From Atrichornis clamosus (Eukaryota; Chordata; Aves; Passeriformes; Menuridae), in contig WBMZ01003496.1 of assembly GCA_013400975.1 (NCBI GenBank), forward strand, positions 124,001 through 188,000: a stretch of 64,000 nucleotides of DNA. Reading direction: 5' to 3'. A model generated the notes under the pieces. It was not told the origin of the DNA, made no database searches, and saw only the letters and a program-made list of their open reading frames with translations. The position numbers and the translations under genes are program-made. Of the stretch, positions 38,932 to 52,643 are shown in pieces; positions within the stretch are counted from its first letter, which is position 1; each line of letters opens with the position of its first letter.

Positions 38932-41900
38932 GTAAGGCATGAATTTTTCTGTTTTACTCAGTGACCATGATTGGAAGTTAAGTGTTTTGAATGCTTCGGG
39001 GTTTTGTCTCTGGGCCTGTGGGAAGATTTCTTAGGAGGCTTCCCTTTGAAGTGGAAAGGTTTTTGTTTGTCCAGACCCACTTTTAAAATGGAATGAGTTG
39101 TTGTAGGAGGAGGGTCTGGGTCCAGCCAGGCTGCACTCCTTTGTTTTCCCTCTGACTGTAGAAATGTGAAGCAGTGAGCACTTTTCACACTGTTGTGTTT
39201 GTTCCCTTCTTGCTTGGGTTGTGGCCACAGGTGTAGGAGATGGTTAAAATTCCTTTGAATTTGCAAGTCAAGGTGCAGATGGCAATGACTGGCAGAATAC
39301 AAACCCTTTGGTGGCACAGGCATGTGTGTGTGTGGCTCTGGGTGCTGGCCCAGGGTTTCACAACCCGTGGGGCTGATGTAGTCAGACGTTCTCAATGGGT
39401 GACTGAGCTGTTTTGATGGTGTGTCTGTAAAGACTGGCTGGTTTTGGGCTTTGCACCAGTGCAGGAGTTATGTGTGTAGCTAAATACCAGCATTTTAAAC
39501 CATTAAGTAAAATTCCAGTGTGCCCCTCTGCCTGTTTAAATGCTCTCCCCGAAGTCTGCAGAACAAAGATATTTGCAGTACTTCTGTGAGCCTACTACAG
39601 TACGTGCTACTGTCCTTTCTCTCCCTTTTTTTATTTCTTTTCCCTTTTCCCGTGGAATTCATATTTCTGTGTGATCAGAGTATAAATAATAACCGTTCAG
39701 GCCCCAGCTCAGCAGAATCCTGAGCACCAGCTTAAGTGTCTCTTTGAGCTCCCTCGACTTCAAGGCAGGCTGAGACTGCCATGTCAAGAACCGATCTGCT
39801 CCTCCTGCTCCCTCTCCTTGGCAATTTCTCATTTTTGACAGAACTTTGCTTCTCATCCCATGGCTCTCGCTGTGAACTTTGGCAACAACTCACCTTTTGC
39901 TACTCACTTCAGTGGGAATTTTGATTAAAGACTGCGGGTTTTAGCAGAGACACGTGCATATTGATGTATTTATTTTTTGAGTCTATCCGGACTGAATTTT
40001 CCCAAGCTTATTTAATCTCAAATTTGGCTGATATTTCTGGCCAAGGAGTTTTGCTTAACTGTTTTTACAGTAGGAAAATATATCATGTTGGCTCATAATT
40101 GGATAGGCATTCATAAAAACCAGCTTGTCTAACCCAAGGAGTGAGGTTTATCAGAGATTATTGAACGTGTTGGCTTAGATGTAGTCTCCAGTTTTGGAAA
40201 TCCCTTAACTGATATATATTGGAGTTGAGAGGATAAACTGGGCATCACTGCCCACTTGTCCTGCTCTACACGTTTTTCCAGGGCATCAGTTCCAGACCAT
40301 GGCTTGAGACAGGCCCCTGGACTTGGTGGGTCATGGATCCTAATCCACTGCAGCTCTTTGTTTGTGCTAATAACAGAAGTGAAATTAAGCCAATAGATGC
40401 TACTTGCATGTTACATTCTGTAGAAAGGCACCTTTGACTTCTGGGAGGTTTGAGATTTCATTTCCTGTCCCCATCAGAGAGCACCTATTTGAAGTTCCCA
40501 GGCAGCATCCCTTGGGAAAGCTGGCTCATAGAGTCCCATTTTATCTTTTTGGTGATGTTGAAAACTGCCTTTGTTGCCGGGTTGTTTTGTTTTCCCAGCA
40601 CTGACTGTAGCTGGACAGAACAGACACATGCAGCTGGATTTATTGAAAACCGGGATGCAGGAGATGCTGAGGAAAGCTTTTTGTTTTGGAGTCTTTGTTC
40701 CAGCATCCCCTTGTCCTTTCTTCCCAAATTGGGCTGTCCCTGTGGGCTATCCCTACTTTAAGTGCAATTAATTCCTGCTTTCTTCTCTGGGGTGTTTTTC
40801 TTTCTTCATGCAGCGAGTACTGAGAAAATTATTAATTTTTCAATGCCAAAACTTTTGTGTGACCAAAGTGCAGTCAAGTTCATTTCCTCTTGTGATTCAA
40901 ATGCAGTTTTTCTCCTGAAGGTTTTTGTTGAGGCTTTTTGTTTCATTTTTTCCCCCCATGCACTGAATTAGAAGAGTGGCTTTTATTGATACATCTTTTA
41001 TTTTGCATCCTTATATCTAGTGCTTGAATTTTTAAGGGATTTCTTTGGTATGTGCTTGGGTCATGAATTCAAATTGTTTTCTAAAACCTTGAGGGTTTGG
41101 TTTTGCCTTTTATAAAAGTGAAGGGTGTTTTTGATGGAAGTTGGGGCTTTCACATATTCCTGTGAATTCTGAACTGCAAAATTTTAGGAATGCATTTTTG
41201 GTTAGGATAGGCATAATAGAGTCTGCAGGAGTTCATTTGCTCTCAGAACAGTGCAATTTAAGATTCTGCATTTTTAAGACTAACACGATGAAGGGGAAAT
41301 AATTTGAAAAAATGTATTCTGTACAAGGTACTTCAAAAGATACTGCCAGTAAGCCAAGCATGATCTCTATATTAATCCCTTCATTTTGAGGATATTGGAA
41401 CTAATGAATGAATAGTAATTAAATTTTATATGTGTAGTATGAACTGTTTTCCAAATTTCATAATCTCCATCATAGTTTCTGGGAAGGGAAGAATTGAATA
41501 AAACTGCTGCCAAAGAAAATTAGGAAAATGAGTATTTTCCTAAATAAGAAAATAAGCCTGTTATGAGAAAAGCACCTTGGAAACACTCCAAATGCAGCTG
41601 TACAGACCAGGGCTGCTGTAGGAGGGAGCCCCGAGCCTTGCACTGTGATTCATGTGGACTCAGAAGTATCCTGTAGGTCACAGGTATAACTGGAGCCAAG
41701 GGGCTTGGAGACAGGATCCTACCCAGAAAACAGCCCTCCCTAGGCAGGGCCTGCCTGCAGGGAGCTGCACCCTGTGGATACTGCCATAGGGAAGGCTCAC
41801 CTGGCTTTTGCACAGCTGTGTGGAGCAGTTGAGGCTCTGTTGCTCTCTCAGGGCACCATCCTCAGCTTGATTTAAGCTCCCACTGCCATGGATGGGTAGT

Positions 41901-44570
41901 TCTGTAGTGTCTAATAATTAATTAGTATAATGAGTTTGATTAAGCCAGAAGGTACCACGCAGGTGTCTTTGCAAGTTACCTTGCACAGATTTGGATCAGT
42001 GTTTCCTGCTCCATGATTGTAAAAAGAAAAAAAAAACCACAAAACCCCCAGGCAAATCCAATGAGTGGCTTCGAGTGAAAAGCAAGATGATGCTATCCTG
42101 GTGGTGCAGGAGCCCCACGCCACTGAGCTGGAGGATGCAGGGGTCTGTCAGCAGAAAGTGTGTGGTCAGAAATCCCTTCTGGGTTGAAACGTGGCAGAGT
42201 GTAAATGCAACAAAAAATGCATTTTACCATCAGCAAAAAACACAGCTCATCCAATGTAAGCTGAATTTCCACCTGGCTGGATGAAAACGTGGCTGAAGGG
42301 GAGTGCAGGTGGAGGGAGATGTGGCAGCCCCTCTCACCAGATCTAAATAACTTTCACATAGTGGCAGATTCCACACCCTGGTCCCAGCAGATCTGGCAGG
42401 TCAGGTCTCCTCTGGAAACACCCACTCTGCTCTCAGAGGGAAGATGTGGCCATTGAACTGATTGGAATAGAGCAGGCAATTAATTTGGTTGCCTGTGCAA
42501 ATCTGCATGTTTATGGACTGGTTATGAACGAATTTATACATAGATTTTCTACCTTCTTCATCCTGCATTGCTTTTAAAAAGAAGATCACAATCTTTGAAC
42601 TGATAATTTTCTGGTAGGAAATTGGATGTTTGGGGAACTTTTCTGTTTTCTTCTGAAAAAGAAAATCCACTTCTTGTGTGGATTTTCAGATGTCAGTCCA
42701 AATCCCCGGTCCTTGCTTGTTGTTGTTCTCCTGTAAACTGGGATTCCCAGATCAAGTTTCACTATGTGCCATTTAAAGCTGTGCTGAAAGACCTTGTGGT
42801 GCATCACAGGAGTTTCAGAGTCTGGCCTGTAACAGCACAAGGCTGTGAAACATCCGGCAGATGAATCCTGGGGACAGAGGAGTGGGCAGGGGACAGGCAT
42901 TTGAATATCCAAGCAAGCTGAGATAAAACAGTTTTTCATAAAGTGAAGCAAAGCTTTTCTATGCTGTTGAAAGATGGGGGGTTTTGTTCCAGTCAGAGTA
43001 TTAAAACAAACCAAAAAAAATTACAAAATTCTAAATGGAGCTTTTCAGTTTTCTGTCATTCTCAAAAATAAAAAGTAGACTTTTCAATAGATTTCCCCTT
43101 TTCCTGCTTTCTGTGGCTTTACTCACAATTTAAATATGTTTGAGTAATTCAGATTTTTAATTTATTCCTTTATAAAACACGTAGAAATGAAAATAGCCAT
43201 TTATTCTTTTTACATTCATTTCTTTCTCTTCTCCAAGAAAAATACAGGCTCTGGGTAGAAGGGACCCAGCTCTGTAGCCAGTTCTGTAGAATTCGTTCTT
43301 CTCCTGCCAGAGTTCAACATATCCAGACTTCATGTGAAAATCTCACCATACCTGTATTCACAGTAACTATACTCTAGGAATGAAACAGCAGTTATTGTTC
43401 GAGCAGTTGAAGGATATTTTTCTTTTAATGGGCAGGGTAATGTTTCCCTTTGAATGCATAAAGGTAGCTAAACAGAGTACTTCAAGTAAAATTTGGGCGT
43501 TCGCTTGGGTTTTGTGTTTTGAAAATCATGATTGTTTGCTAGGAATTATTGATCTGTAATAACAATGAAGTGCCCTAGACCTCATATATGCAGATAATTT
43601 ATAAAGGTCCATTTACAGTTAAGAAAGAGACACACAGCCAAGAGCACATGGGCTGTTAAAAAGAGTTAATATTTTGGCAACTAAGACCATACACATGAAG
43701 TCAGTGTTTAAGAAAAAAATCACTCTGGTTTATTTCATTTTTATGGGCAAATAATTTTCAAGTAACACTTATGATAACAGATGGATAAATTTATGTCTGC
43801 AGTTAATTTGAACGATAATTTCCTTAGGATGTTTTACTTGCATTTTTTTTCTTTCTTTCTTTTATGAGAGCTGTCAGTTTTGTAGCTGAGAGCTGGATTT
43901 ACTGCTTCAGAAACTCAGATGCTGCTCCAGTTCACAATGTTTGTTAGCAGCCAAATCAGTAGGCTTTAAAGGCAGTGGGTTTTGTTTCTTAAAATAATAA
44001 ATACATCATGAAGAATATTCTTTTAGTGTGGAGACAGAATTGAAATGCAAGTACCATAGCATCTCCCACAGGAAGAGGGGAATCAAATCTTCTCTAGACT
44101 GTGGTTCTGGGGTGGAGGAAAGCACATGTTTACCCACCCCAGCAGCCCCTGGGCATCTCAGAGGTCAGAGAAAGCTCAGGCTGTTGCCCATGGTGTTGTG
44201 GAAGCCAGACTGAGCACAGCTCCTGGTGAAGCTGGTGGTAACAGGGATCTGTTTGTGTGACAGTCACAGCACTCTTGCTCATCTGCAGGCTTAGGTGGCT
44301 GAGTTTAGGTACATATTTCTTTATGGATTAGGTTTAAATTTCTGAGATGTCCTGCAAGAAAATAAATACAGGCTCAATTGCAGATGTCTGTGTGCTCCCA
44401 TGAAAGCAGAGGAATTCATCCCAGAGTAGGAATAGCAGACATAGAATTTGATTGTTTCTATGCTCACAACAGGTGAATTCCCTCCCCATCCTACAGAGCT
44501 CTCTGTCATCACTGGACAGGCAGCGTCATCAGTAATGGTTCTGATCATCATAAATTAGACTGTTACAGGG

Positions 44571-44638
44571 ATCATTAAATAGTTTGGGTTGAAAGAAACC
44601 TTTAAAGGTCATCTAGTCCAAGCTCTCAAACAGTGATG
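44571..44638 (-). mobile_element. Short CR1 LINE 3'-end remnant
   Basis: The + strand reads ATTAAATAGTTTGGGTT, then GAAAGAAACC and AAAGGTCATCTAGTCCAA. This follows the reverse complement of the CR1 3' end, with the usual AGTTTGGGTTGGAAGGGACC and GATCATCTAGTCCAA blocks slightly mutated. Only about 68 bp are recognisable. It is antisense to the TIKI gene. Confidence 0.8.
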
Positions 44639-47600
44639 TTACTTACTTCCAAAGCAAATGTTACATGGTGGTTCTTACAACGGGACTCAGAAGTGGATTG
44701 CACTGTGTTTTCAGTAGAGAAAGAGAGAATTGTGCAAATTTTCTACAGGACGGGGCTCCTGTGAGAGCACGGTGAGAATATAAAATCTCCTCCTTGTAGT
44801 CCTCAGCTCCAGCTCTTTCCCTTTTGTCCCCTCTGCGGAGGATTCCCAAGGGGAATTTCAGCACACATCGTTTTAGATACTTGATGTACCAAAGACAGAA
44901 ACAGGCTCACCCTTCACCTTCTGGAATGAGTGAGAATGACAGACACCTCCAAGGTGACTCAGGTCTTGAATGGTCTTAATCACCACTGAGATGTTCTTAT
45001 TTTTCTCCAAAAACTAAAGCGTGTCTCGGGAGGTATCCAGATGATGTAGCTGCCTTGAACATGCTTCATTGATCCTTTAAAAGGTGACCACGACCATGAA
45101 CTGGAACATGATGGATGTTGAATTTGGGGTTGGGGAGCAGAGGGGAGGTAGCGGCCAGATTTTTTTGGGAAACCATATTTCTACTCAGTAGTTTGGAAAA
45201 GGAAAGGAAGTGATGGATACTACGAGCAACTTAAACTCAACTAATTAGAATCCTGAGAGCCTTTGTGAAAGCCATTAGCACCTGCCACGAGATCTGGCGC
45301 TCGGGCTCACATGTGTTACTTGGAAGTGTTTTTTCAGAAGGGAAATGCCTTGAGGCCGCCGTCCAACTGCACACTGAGGGACGGGGATTTACAGATGTTG
45401 AATATGCAAATAGCTGCTTTGCACTCCAACTGAGGCAGTGTTCCGTGCAAATCGGGCACCAAGTTACACCTCTGTTGTGCCACCCGGAACCGACTCGTCG
45501 GAAGCCCAATCCTGTCTCCACCAGGATTGTGGAGCTCTTTACCATTTTCACTCATCATCTCAGACCGTGTGTAGATCACAAAAGGGAAAAAGGCGGGGGA
45601 AAAAGAGAAAAGAAAGCACTTGCAGGCTGAAATATAAAGAGACTTTATCCCTCGGGTCAGGCAGCCTGATCCAACGCTGATTAGTGGTGCTACTGACATC
45701 ACCAGCACAGTTCATCAATGCGTTGTCTCAGAGGAGCAAGGAGTTGGCGACCAGGAGATTGAACTTGGCGAGCCTACAAAAGAGAAGAAAAGGGTGAATT
45801 AACAGTTTGCAGATGCTAGAATTCCCTCTGCTCATGTTTGTTTGGGCATCCAGATGCTTATGGTGAGGTCAGCCTGTTTTTGTGTATGGACTCCTTTTAC
45901 TATTAGTTTTTAAGGCAAAGTATCACTTTGGTTTTAGAAATAGACTTGCATGCTAATTTTGACCAAAACTATGTAACTGATTCATTTAAAAGTCTTCATT
46001 GAACAGTCAATGCCTGATTCTCTTTTCAGACACTCTGTTGTAAATCAGGAGATACTCCACTGGGGAAAAGCTTGTTCCAAGTGCAAATCCAGCCTGCAGC
46101 CTTTTTAAATAAAAATTTAAAAATCAAGGGAACTTTTTTAATGTACATTGATCTTGTATAATATGGAGGTTTGGAAGTCCCTGAATATTTGCTTTTCACC
46201 TGAAGCTTAAATAGGCAAAGAGAGAGCGCCTCGGTTAGGGAGGCCAAAAAAAACCTGCCTGCACCACCCTTTTGTGAAAATGGAACTTCTGTTCTGAAGG
46301 TCGATTCCTGTAACTCTGATTTGAGAAACTCTTGTTGTATAACAAGGTGTTAATTGTAGAAACACGGCATGGCCTGTGCAGCGATGTCCTGAGGCCTCTG
46401 TCACCTGTACCAACCAACGAAGACAAGCAAGAGACGTAGCAGGCGAAAGAATAGATTCCTGTATTTGGGCTTGCAATTTGTTTTTTCTCCTGGCATGTCA
46501 TCCCCTAAACTGTTGAGGGAAGCTGGACGAGCCCTGGACTGCTGTTGGTGGCCTGGTGAGGAATTTATTGTGTTCATTTGGGAGTTTTGGGTGCTGCTCA
46601 GCTTTGCTTTTATTGTTGCTCCACTGAAGGTGGGTGCAACCCCAAATCCAGGTCTTTGTTTGCCAGTTGCAGGTATTCAAATAAGTGCTAAAAGCAACTA
46701 AAATGGGCCTTGCAAACCGCAGTGTGTGCATTCACCATCTCTGGTGTAATTCTGCCCATGATGAATGGGGAAAGTTGCCTGTATGTAGTAGGATTTGGGT
46801 TTAAAGAAACACATACATTAATGTCAGCTCCTCTGGGTCCCTGACATTTTCATATCATATTTATTATTATGCCTGTGCCAAGTTCTACTGTATAAGTCTA
46901 ATTCTGCCTGCCTGTTCTCAAAGAAAAGAAAGCTATATTGGCCCCTCCTGTCCTATAATATAGGGATTTTGGCTATGCCCTTACTGTATTTCTCTTCAAC
47001 ATGTGAGATGTAAAAAATGTAGACATAATTTGGGAAATTTTCTCTTCAGAACTGAGGAATCATGAGAGGCTTAAGCACTCTGCTGAACAGGAACAGGCTT
47101 AAACATGGGATGAAATACTTTTTCACCCACACACACACGGAAGAGCTTGCTGTGGATCCACAGGCCACCCTGTAAGCTCTCAGAGGACCAGGCAGAACTC
47201 CCATATAACTCTAGATTTCATAATGGGAGTGTTGAAATCAATATATGGATGCCAGACAATTCATCACTTCCCATCCCAAAACTCAGCTGAAAATTCCCGT
47301 CCAGCTCTAACAGTGCCGTTGGGAAGATTTTAAAAGAGCAGTGTGGTGAACCCAAGGACTGGCAACCTTCCTCTAAATCTGAGGTTTCTGTGGGATGCTC
47401 CTGTGAAAGGCAAACCTGGTGCAGATTGCAAAGGATCCAAGGACCTTGTCTCAGCTGGGTCACCTTTGTGGGCTGCTGCAGTGGTTACGCTGTCTCTGCA
47501 CCCAAGTATACTTTTAGTCTCTCTGGTGTGTGGAGTTGTCCCAGAGCAGAAGGAAATCTGGCTTTTCCGTTTCCTTGAATTCAGAGCTGGGTGTGCAAGC

Positions 47601-47729
47601 AAAGATTCTGCAGTGGTGTTCCACAGTAATGCAAGCTGATGGGCTGACCTGAGCTCACGTTCCTTTCTTCTGCCCCTCCTGCCTGGGTGCGTACTCCTGA
47701 GGAGGAGCATGGAAATCCCAAGGCATCCT

Positions 47730-47751
47730 GGACCACCATAGCTGGTGGTCC
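47730..47751. repeat. Perfect inverted repeat, 9-bp stem, 4-base loop
   Basis: GGACCACCA, then TAGC, then TGGTGGTCC forms a perfect 9-bp stem with a tetraloop. The arm is GC-rich, so the hairpin would be stable as RNA or extruded DNA. The flanks do not extend the stem, which makes a microRNA precursor unlikely. Confidence 0.85.
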
Positions 47752-49719
47752 ACGCTTGGAGCCTCAAGCTATTGGAGCATAAGCTGGAGAGGGAATTTAG
47801 TAAAGCCAGGAATTTAGGAACCAGTTTGTACAGCTTGTGGTGTTGGTCTCTTAGAGGTTCAAGCCATTTCTGACCAGTTTTAGAGCCAAGTTTCAGGAGG
47901 ACTGCATATGGAGGAGAACCAGTGGTTGTCTTGATGCCCTGGAAAGACAGGGCACGACTGCTGGCTGGAGTTAGTTGTTTTGCAGAAGTAGATTTGAAAC
48001 TGAAAGCTTTAGAAAGCCTGGCTGTAATTTATGTGGATTTCTTGAGGATTTTTACTGGTATGGAACCTGGGACTGGAAATCTCATTAAACTGGGCGTTCT
48101 TGTGAGAGTTTCAGGTTTTCTTAGTCATAGTTGTGCCAGGAATATCATCAGAGAAAACTTGCTGAGAAAGGATTTATGGATTTGGGATCAGATCCTATTC
48201 TCACTGAATTAATGGTAGTTCTGCAACTGACATCAAGGTGACTGGCATGTGCACCTGGATGAGACATTATTTATTTGTCATTCCAGTTCTTTAATCTAGG
48301 CTGCTGCTTTCACATCAATACCCTCTTTATAAGCCTATTAAATCCCAGTTCCATTGTTATTTTCTCTGGTAGATCAGAAGAGATGTGTCAAGGAAAAGAA
48401 AATGTATGCGCAATATACCTCTGCCCAAAAACAATATTTAAACATCAGAAATGTAAAGTGAAGATAGAATTACTTAGAGAGGCAGAAGGGAAATAATTAA
48501 AGCTCCAGCCGGCAAGACGAGATGTCGTAAACTTTAGTTATTCACCTCTCTTAGACATTCAAAACACAAACTCTGCCACTGTTCAGCCCTTTTATAGAGG
48601 CCTGTAGAAAGCAACAGAGCTCTGTTGGACAAAATTGCTCTGGTGGCAACTGAAACTGGGCTCAGGCCCAAGGCCAATAGCTGAGCTGCCATCTGAAATT
48701 GGAGAACGTTCGGGTTCATGCCAGAACCTCATCTCCCTGTCTGCTCTGTGCCATAGGAACCCTGAACCAGGACTGGACTGATGGGGAGTGGGAAGGAGCT
48801 CCGATCTGTGGAAAAGTGTTGCTGTTTCAAATTGTTTTTAAAAAAAGATTACTAACAAAATTGGAAAATCTGGTAATTCTTGTCAAAAATGGACTGGCTT
48901 GGAGGTAGACAAGCCCATCTTCATAGAAAAGTTTCCTAAAGGGTTGTGAACTGAAACATGGCAAAACAGGATTTCACAACTACTAGGCTTTGCTCCCATC
49001 AACCTCCAGGCAGGCAGAGGAGAATAAGCAAAAAGCCAGATGAACCCACCTTGGAACTTCTGGTTTGCTACAGATATTCAAGGAGACCTACCAAAGGCTT
49101 AGATTTCGATAATCTGCTGCTCATCACCTGAAAATTATTCTGCCAGAGAATTTGCAAACACCTTTTTAATCTCAACACAACATTTTGGTGGAGTTCAGCT
49201 TTGGAACTCTCTCTGGCAGAAATATCCCATCATTTTCCTGGAATAATGTTGCAGGACTGAAACCTATGTAACTTGTATTTAAATTAATAACTCAAGTCTT
49301 TTTTTTAGTATTTTTCTGTACTTTATTATGGGAAATACCTAAAATACTGAGGTTTGCAAACTTTTTAAAATAGTATTTATACACTGAAGGTAAATGGAGA
49401 GAAAAATCAAATGCCACCACTGGGTTAACTCGATATGAAATTCAGCACCAGTTTTCGGTATTTATACAGAATTCACATTCACTTTGTGTTTTTCCTTGAG
49501 GTGTTTGAGGTACAGTGAAACTGCTGTGAGGTTCTTATCACTTAGCGATCTGGTCTGGTTCCAGTTGAAAATTTTGCAGTACCTCTCACTGGGAGGATTG
49601 GTTTAAAAGGAGCAGAGATCTGCCAAAGAAATAAAGACTTCATTATTGACATCAATGCTATTTTTAATCTGGTTTCCTAAGGAAATGAGGCTTAGGCCAT
49701 GGCAGTGTTTGTGAGAATG

Positions 49720-49746
49720 CGTGTGTGTATATATAGGTGTGTGTGA
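49720..49746 (+). repeat. TG/TA simple repeat
   Basis: A short CGTGTGTGTATATATAGG and TGTGTGTG alternating purine-pyrimidine run. It is a small microsatellite in intron. Confidence 0.8.
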
Positions 49747-51602
49747 CTGCATCTTTTACCCTCGTAAATTTTTCATCTGTTGGCTGATTATAACCAAACC
49801 TGACAGATAGCTGAGTCTCCAAGATAATAAGTTCTTGCATGCTTCATGAAAATAAGTGATTGGATAAAAGAAAAAGACATTCATAGTGTTCATCCACTGA
49901 AAGGCCACAGCATGAGCTCAACTTTTATTAGAACTCGGAAAACCCCAGTGGGAGAGGGAGGTGAGACACATCCCCACAGACGACAGCAGTGTACTGGTTC
50001 TTCTGCGCGTGGGAGAACGTGGTGTGTGGTAAATAGGTCAGACCTGGCATGGCTGGAACAGAATCATGATATTTTCAGTGAACAGTTACTATCCAGAGTA
50101 TCTGAGGAGCCGCCTTACCTCTGGGCTGCCCTCTGATGAGGTGTTCGTTCTCAAGGCCAGGGCAAGAGCAGGGAGCAGGCTAATAAATGTGACCGAGGCA
50201 TGGCTCCAGGACTCTATAAACCTAATGAGTCGTGGACACTCAAACTGTGCAGCCTCACTACTGCTAATTGGCCAAGTGTGCCATCAACCATGCCCAAGAA
50301 TGTTCTTAAGTAGCCAAGGGGTGGAAAGGACATCAGAAAGTCCTACGAGTCCAGGAGGCAGCCTGGGGCAGCATTCCTGTGTGCAGAGTTCAGGAACACT
50401 TTCCCCAGAACCAAGGTCATTCCCTTGAGAGCTGAAGTAGCTCTCTGGCAATGGGGAATAAAACTAACAAACAAAGGAAAGAGTAAAGCATGACCTGGAG
50501 GAAAGTGGTTTTGCAACATCAGCTTATCAGAGAAGGGGATGGTTGTCACATAGCAGTTGGAGAAGATGTTCAGAAAACATTGTGATGAGGAGAGTACTTG
50601 AAACCTTTCCAAAGAGAAATACAGATGGGGATCAGAAAAGCCAAGCCAGGGTTAGTTCTTAATTTTATTCATTTTTGCTTGAGGTTGAAAATTATGTATC
50701 TAGTGTCTTGGTAACAGTGATAGCTGTTGGGGTGGGACTCTCCGTCTTGAACTGTAGGTGTCTGAAAGTTCCGTGTGTCTTTTGCGTAAGATCATCAGTT
50801 CCTTTGGAACCCTCGGAGGACAAATCCTCCCACTTAACTCAGATGCATATTTTAAGATGGAAGGAATTGCCCTCTGAAGACATCTTTCCACTGACCACCG
50901 TGGAATCCTAGAAAACTGGCCTCCAACAGATGCCTGACTTTCAGATGAGTGGGATTAATTGAACCCTGAGAGCAGGAGTCAAGAATTCAGGGTGTTCTGT
51001 CCTTACCTCTACCTGACCTTGAACTCTGTGAGCTCCCTGAGCAACGTTTTGTATTGCTGCCAATGGCAGAACATTGCTAGTCCTGAGGCAAATTTGCAAG
51101 CAGAAGACTGACACAGGATTGCTTTCCATCTTGCCTTGGAGAGCATCTTGGCATGGTCTCAAGGGGAAAAGAAAGCCCTCTGCCACCAGCTCTGGAAAAC
51201 TCATCCAGGGCTAGGTTTGTTTTTGGTGGGAGAAGGAGCTGTAACCCCTGACAACTTCTGCATCCTCTTGCATGATACAGTTGGAGCCCAAGGTTGGCCA
51301 AACATTATTACACTGTGCAGATGCCCCTGTGAGCCCCAGCACCCAGAGAAAACTCTCCAGCTCTGTGATTGCATGGAAGAGGTGGATTTGGACATGCAGC
51401 AGTGTAAAGTGTTTCCATCTTTCTTCTCCTCTTGGCTGGAGGGAGCAAAAGCCACTTCAGGGCCAGCACAATCGTTCACAGCCTGGTTTTCCTGGAGACA
51501 GAACTGCAGACAGGAGAGCAGGCTCTCATTTCTGCTCATCAGGAATGGTTATCCGTTCTGCAAGGGAAGAAGCAAGCAGTCAAACCCAAAAAAACCATGT
51601 TT

Positions 51603-51638
51603 TGCTATACCTATATTTTATGCTATACCTATACTATA
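51603..51638 (+). repeat. Tandem duplication, 2 x 18 bp
   Basis: Two adjacent copies starting TGCTATACCTATA occupy 51603-51620 and 51621-51638. They diverge only in the last few bases (TTTTA versus CTATA). The duplication lies inside a chance open frame of about 180 codons that resembles no known family. Confidence 0.9.
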
Positions 51639-51997
51639 TGTGTCTGACTTTTCACTGTTCTCTTGCAGCCAGGCCAAATCTGGGTAAGAGCTGTCAATGA
51701 GGAGTGATTCGGACCTGGAGACCCTTTGAAACAGCCTTGTGATGTCTCTTGGTTTTTTGCATGCAGGACTTAGAGACAAGAAGGGCGTGTGGGTGGGTTT
51801 TCTGTGTTGTTTTTTTAGTGTTACAGAGAGACTCACCAGATAGTCTCCCTTGTGGGGTCACTCACCGAGCCTGTGAGTTATTCACTCAGCATTTCTCTGC
51901 AAAACCAGCATCTTAGAAGTTGTCTTCCTGAATTTACATTCCCAGTTCAATCATCTCCCACACAATAAAAGCCCCAGTGTTTGTTCCCTTTAAGCTC

Positions 51998-52253
51998 CGC
52001 GCTGCGCGGCGCTCCCGTCAAAAGGGAGCTCTTGGTCCTGGCGCTTTTGTTTCTCCTCAGACCTGCCAATCACCCCGCTTGCCTTTGCCCAAAGTTTGTT
52101 GTCTTTGCAGTTGGTCCCAGCGTGAGCTACCAAAAGCCTGGCTGAGCCTGACGGGGGACTCTGTCAGCCTAACCCCAACACACGATCCTCCAGCTCCGCG
52201 CCTCACAAAGGGCCTTTTCACCGGCCCGCCGCCGCTCCGAGGTTTCATTTCAC
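51998..52253. other. CpG-rich patch beside AT-rich block, candidate regulatory element
   Basis: By hand count about 19 CpG dinucleotides occur in about 256 bp, against a CpG-poor background. They include CCGCGCTGCGCGGCGCTC near 51998 and GCCCGCCGCCGCTCCG near 52224. Immediately after it comes about 190 bp of AT-rich, non-repetitive sequence with several TAAT/ATTA-type cores. The juxtaposition resembles intronic enhancers of developmental genes, but I have no conservation data and no transcript evidence. Open frames on both strands here are explained by GC content. Confidence 0.35.
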
Positions 52254-52643
52254 GTGTTACAATTAATCTGTATTTATTGCCACTTATCTTAAATGGCTAA
52301 CAATATCAAGAGTTTAAAAAGTGCTTTTAATGTCAAACTGGGTCAATTAAAACTCTACTTAAAATATTTGCAAACCTCCTAGCCTGAAAGCTGCCCCCTC
52401 GGTCTGCTGTTAACCAAAATGGTTTAAATAAATACACGCAGCTTGAGGAGACTGACATTTGGTAAAATTCCTCCTGATATTTTAGTAGAATCCAGGATTA
52501 ATGCCCTTACTCCTACGTTTGCCTTGCAGCTTTTTTTTTTTAATGAAAGGAGAAAAATTAATAATATTTTAGATGGTTTTAAATATTTGAAAAATTGAAG
52601 CACTCAATTAAAAAACCTCAGGAGATAGCCTCAAAACTATTAA

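Noticed and set aside
45404..45411. Octamer ATGCAAAT listed as a stand-alone regulatory site
   Set aside because: The same 8-mer also occurs at 17005 and 24693, as expected by chance in AT-rich DNA, so it is used only as supporting context for the 45-kb segment.
51136..51700. Overlapping open frames of about 183 and 142 codons on the + strand
   Set aside because: No recognisable motif, a repeated peptide created by an 18-bp duplication, and no splice or promoter context.
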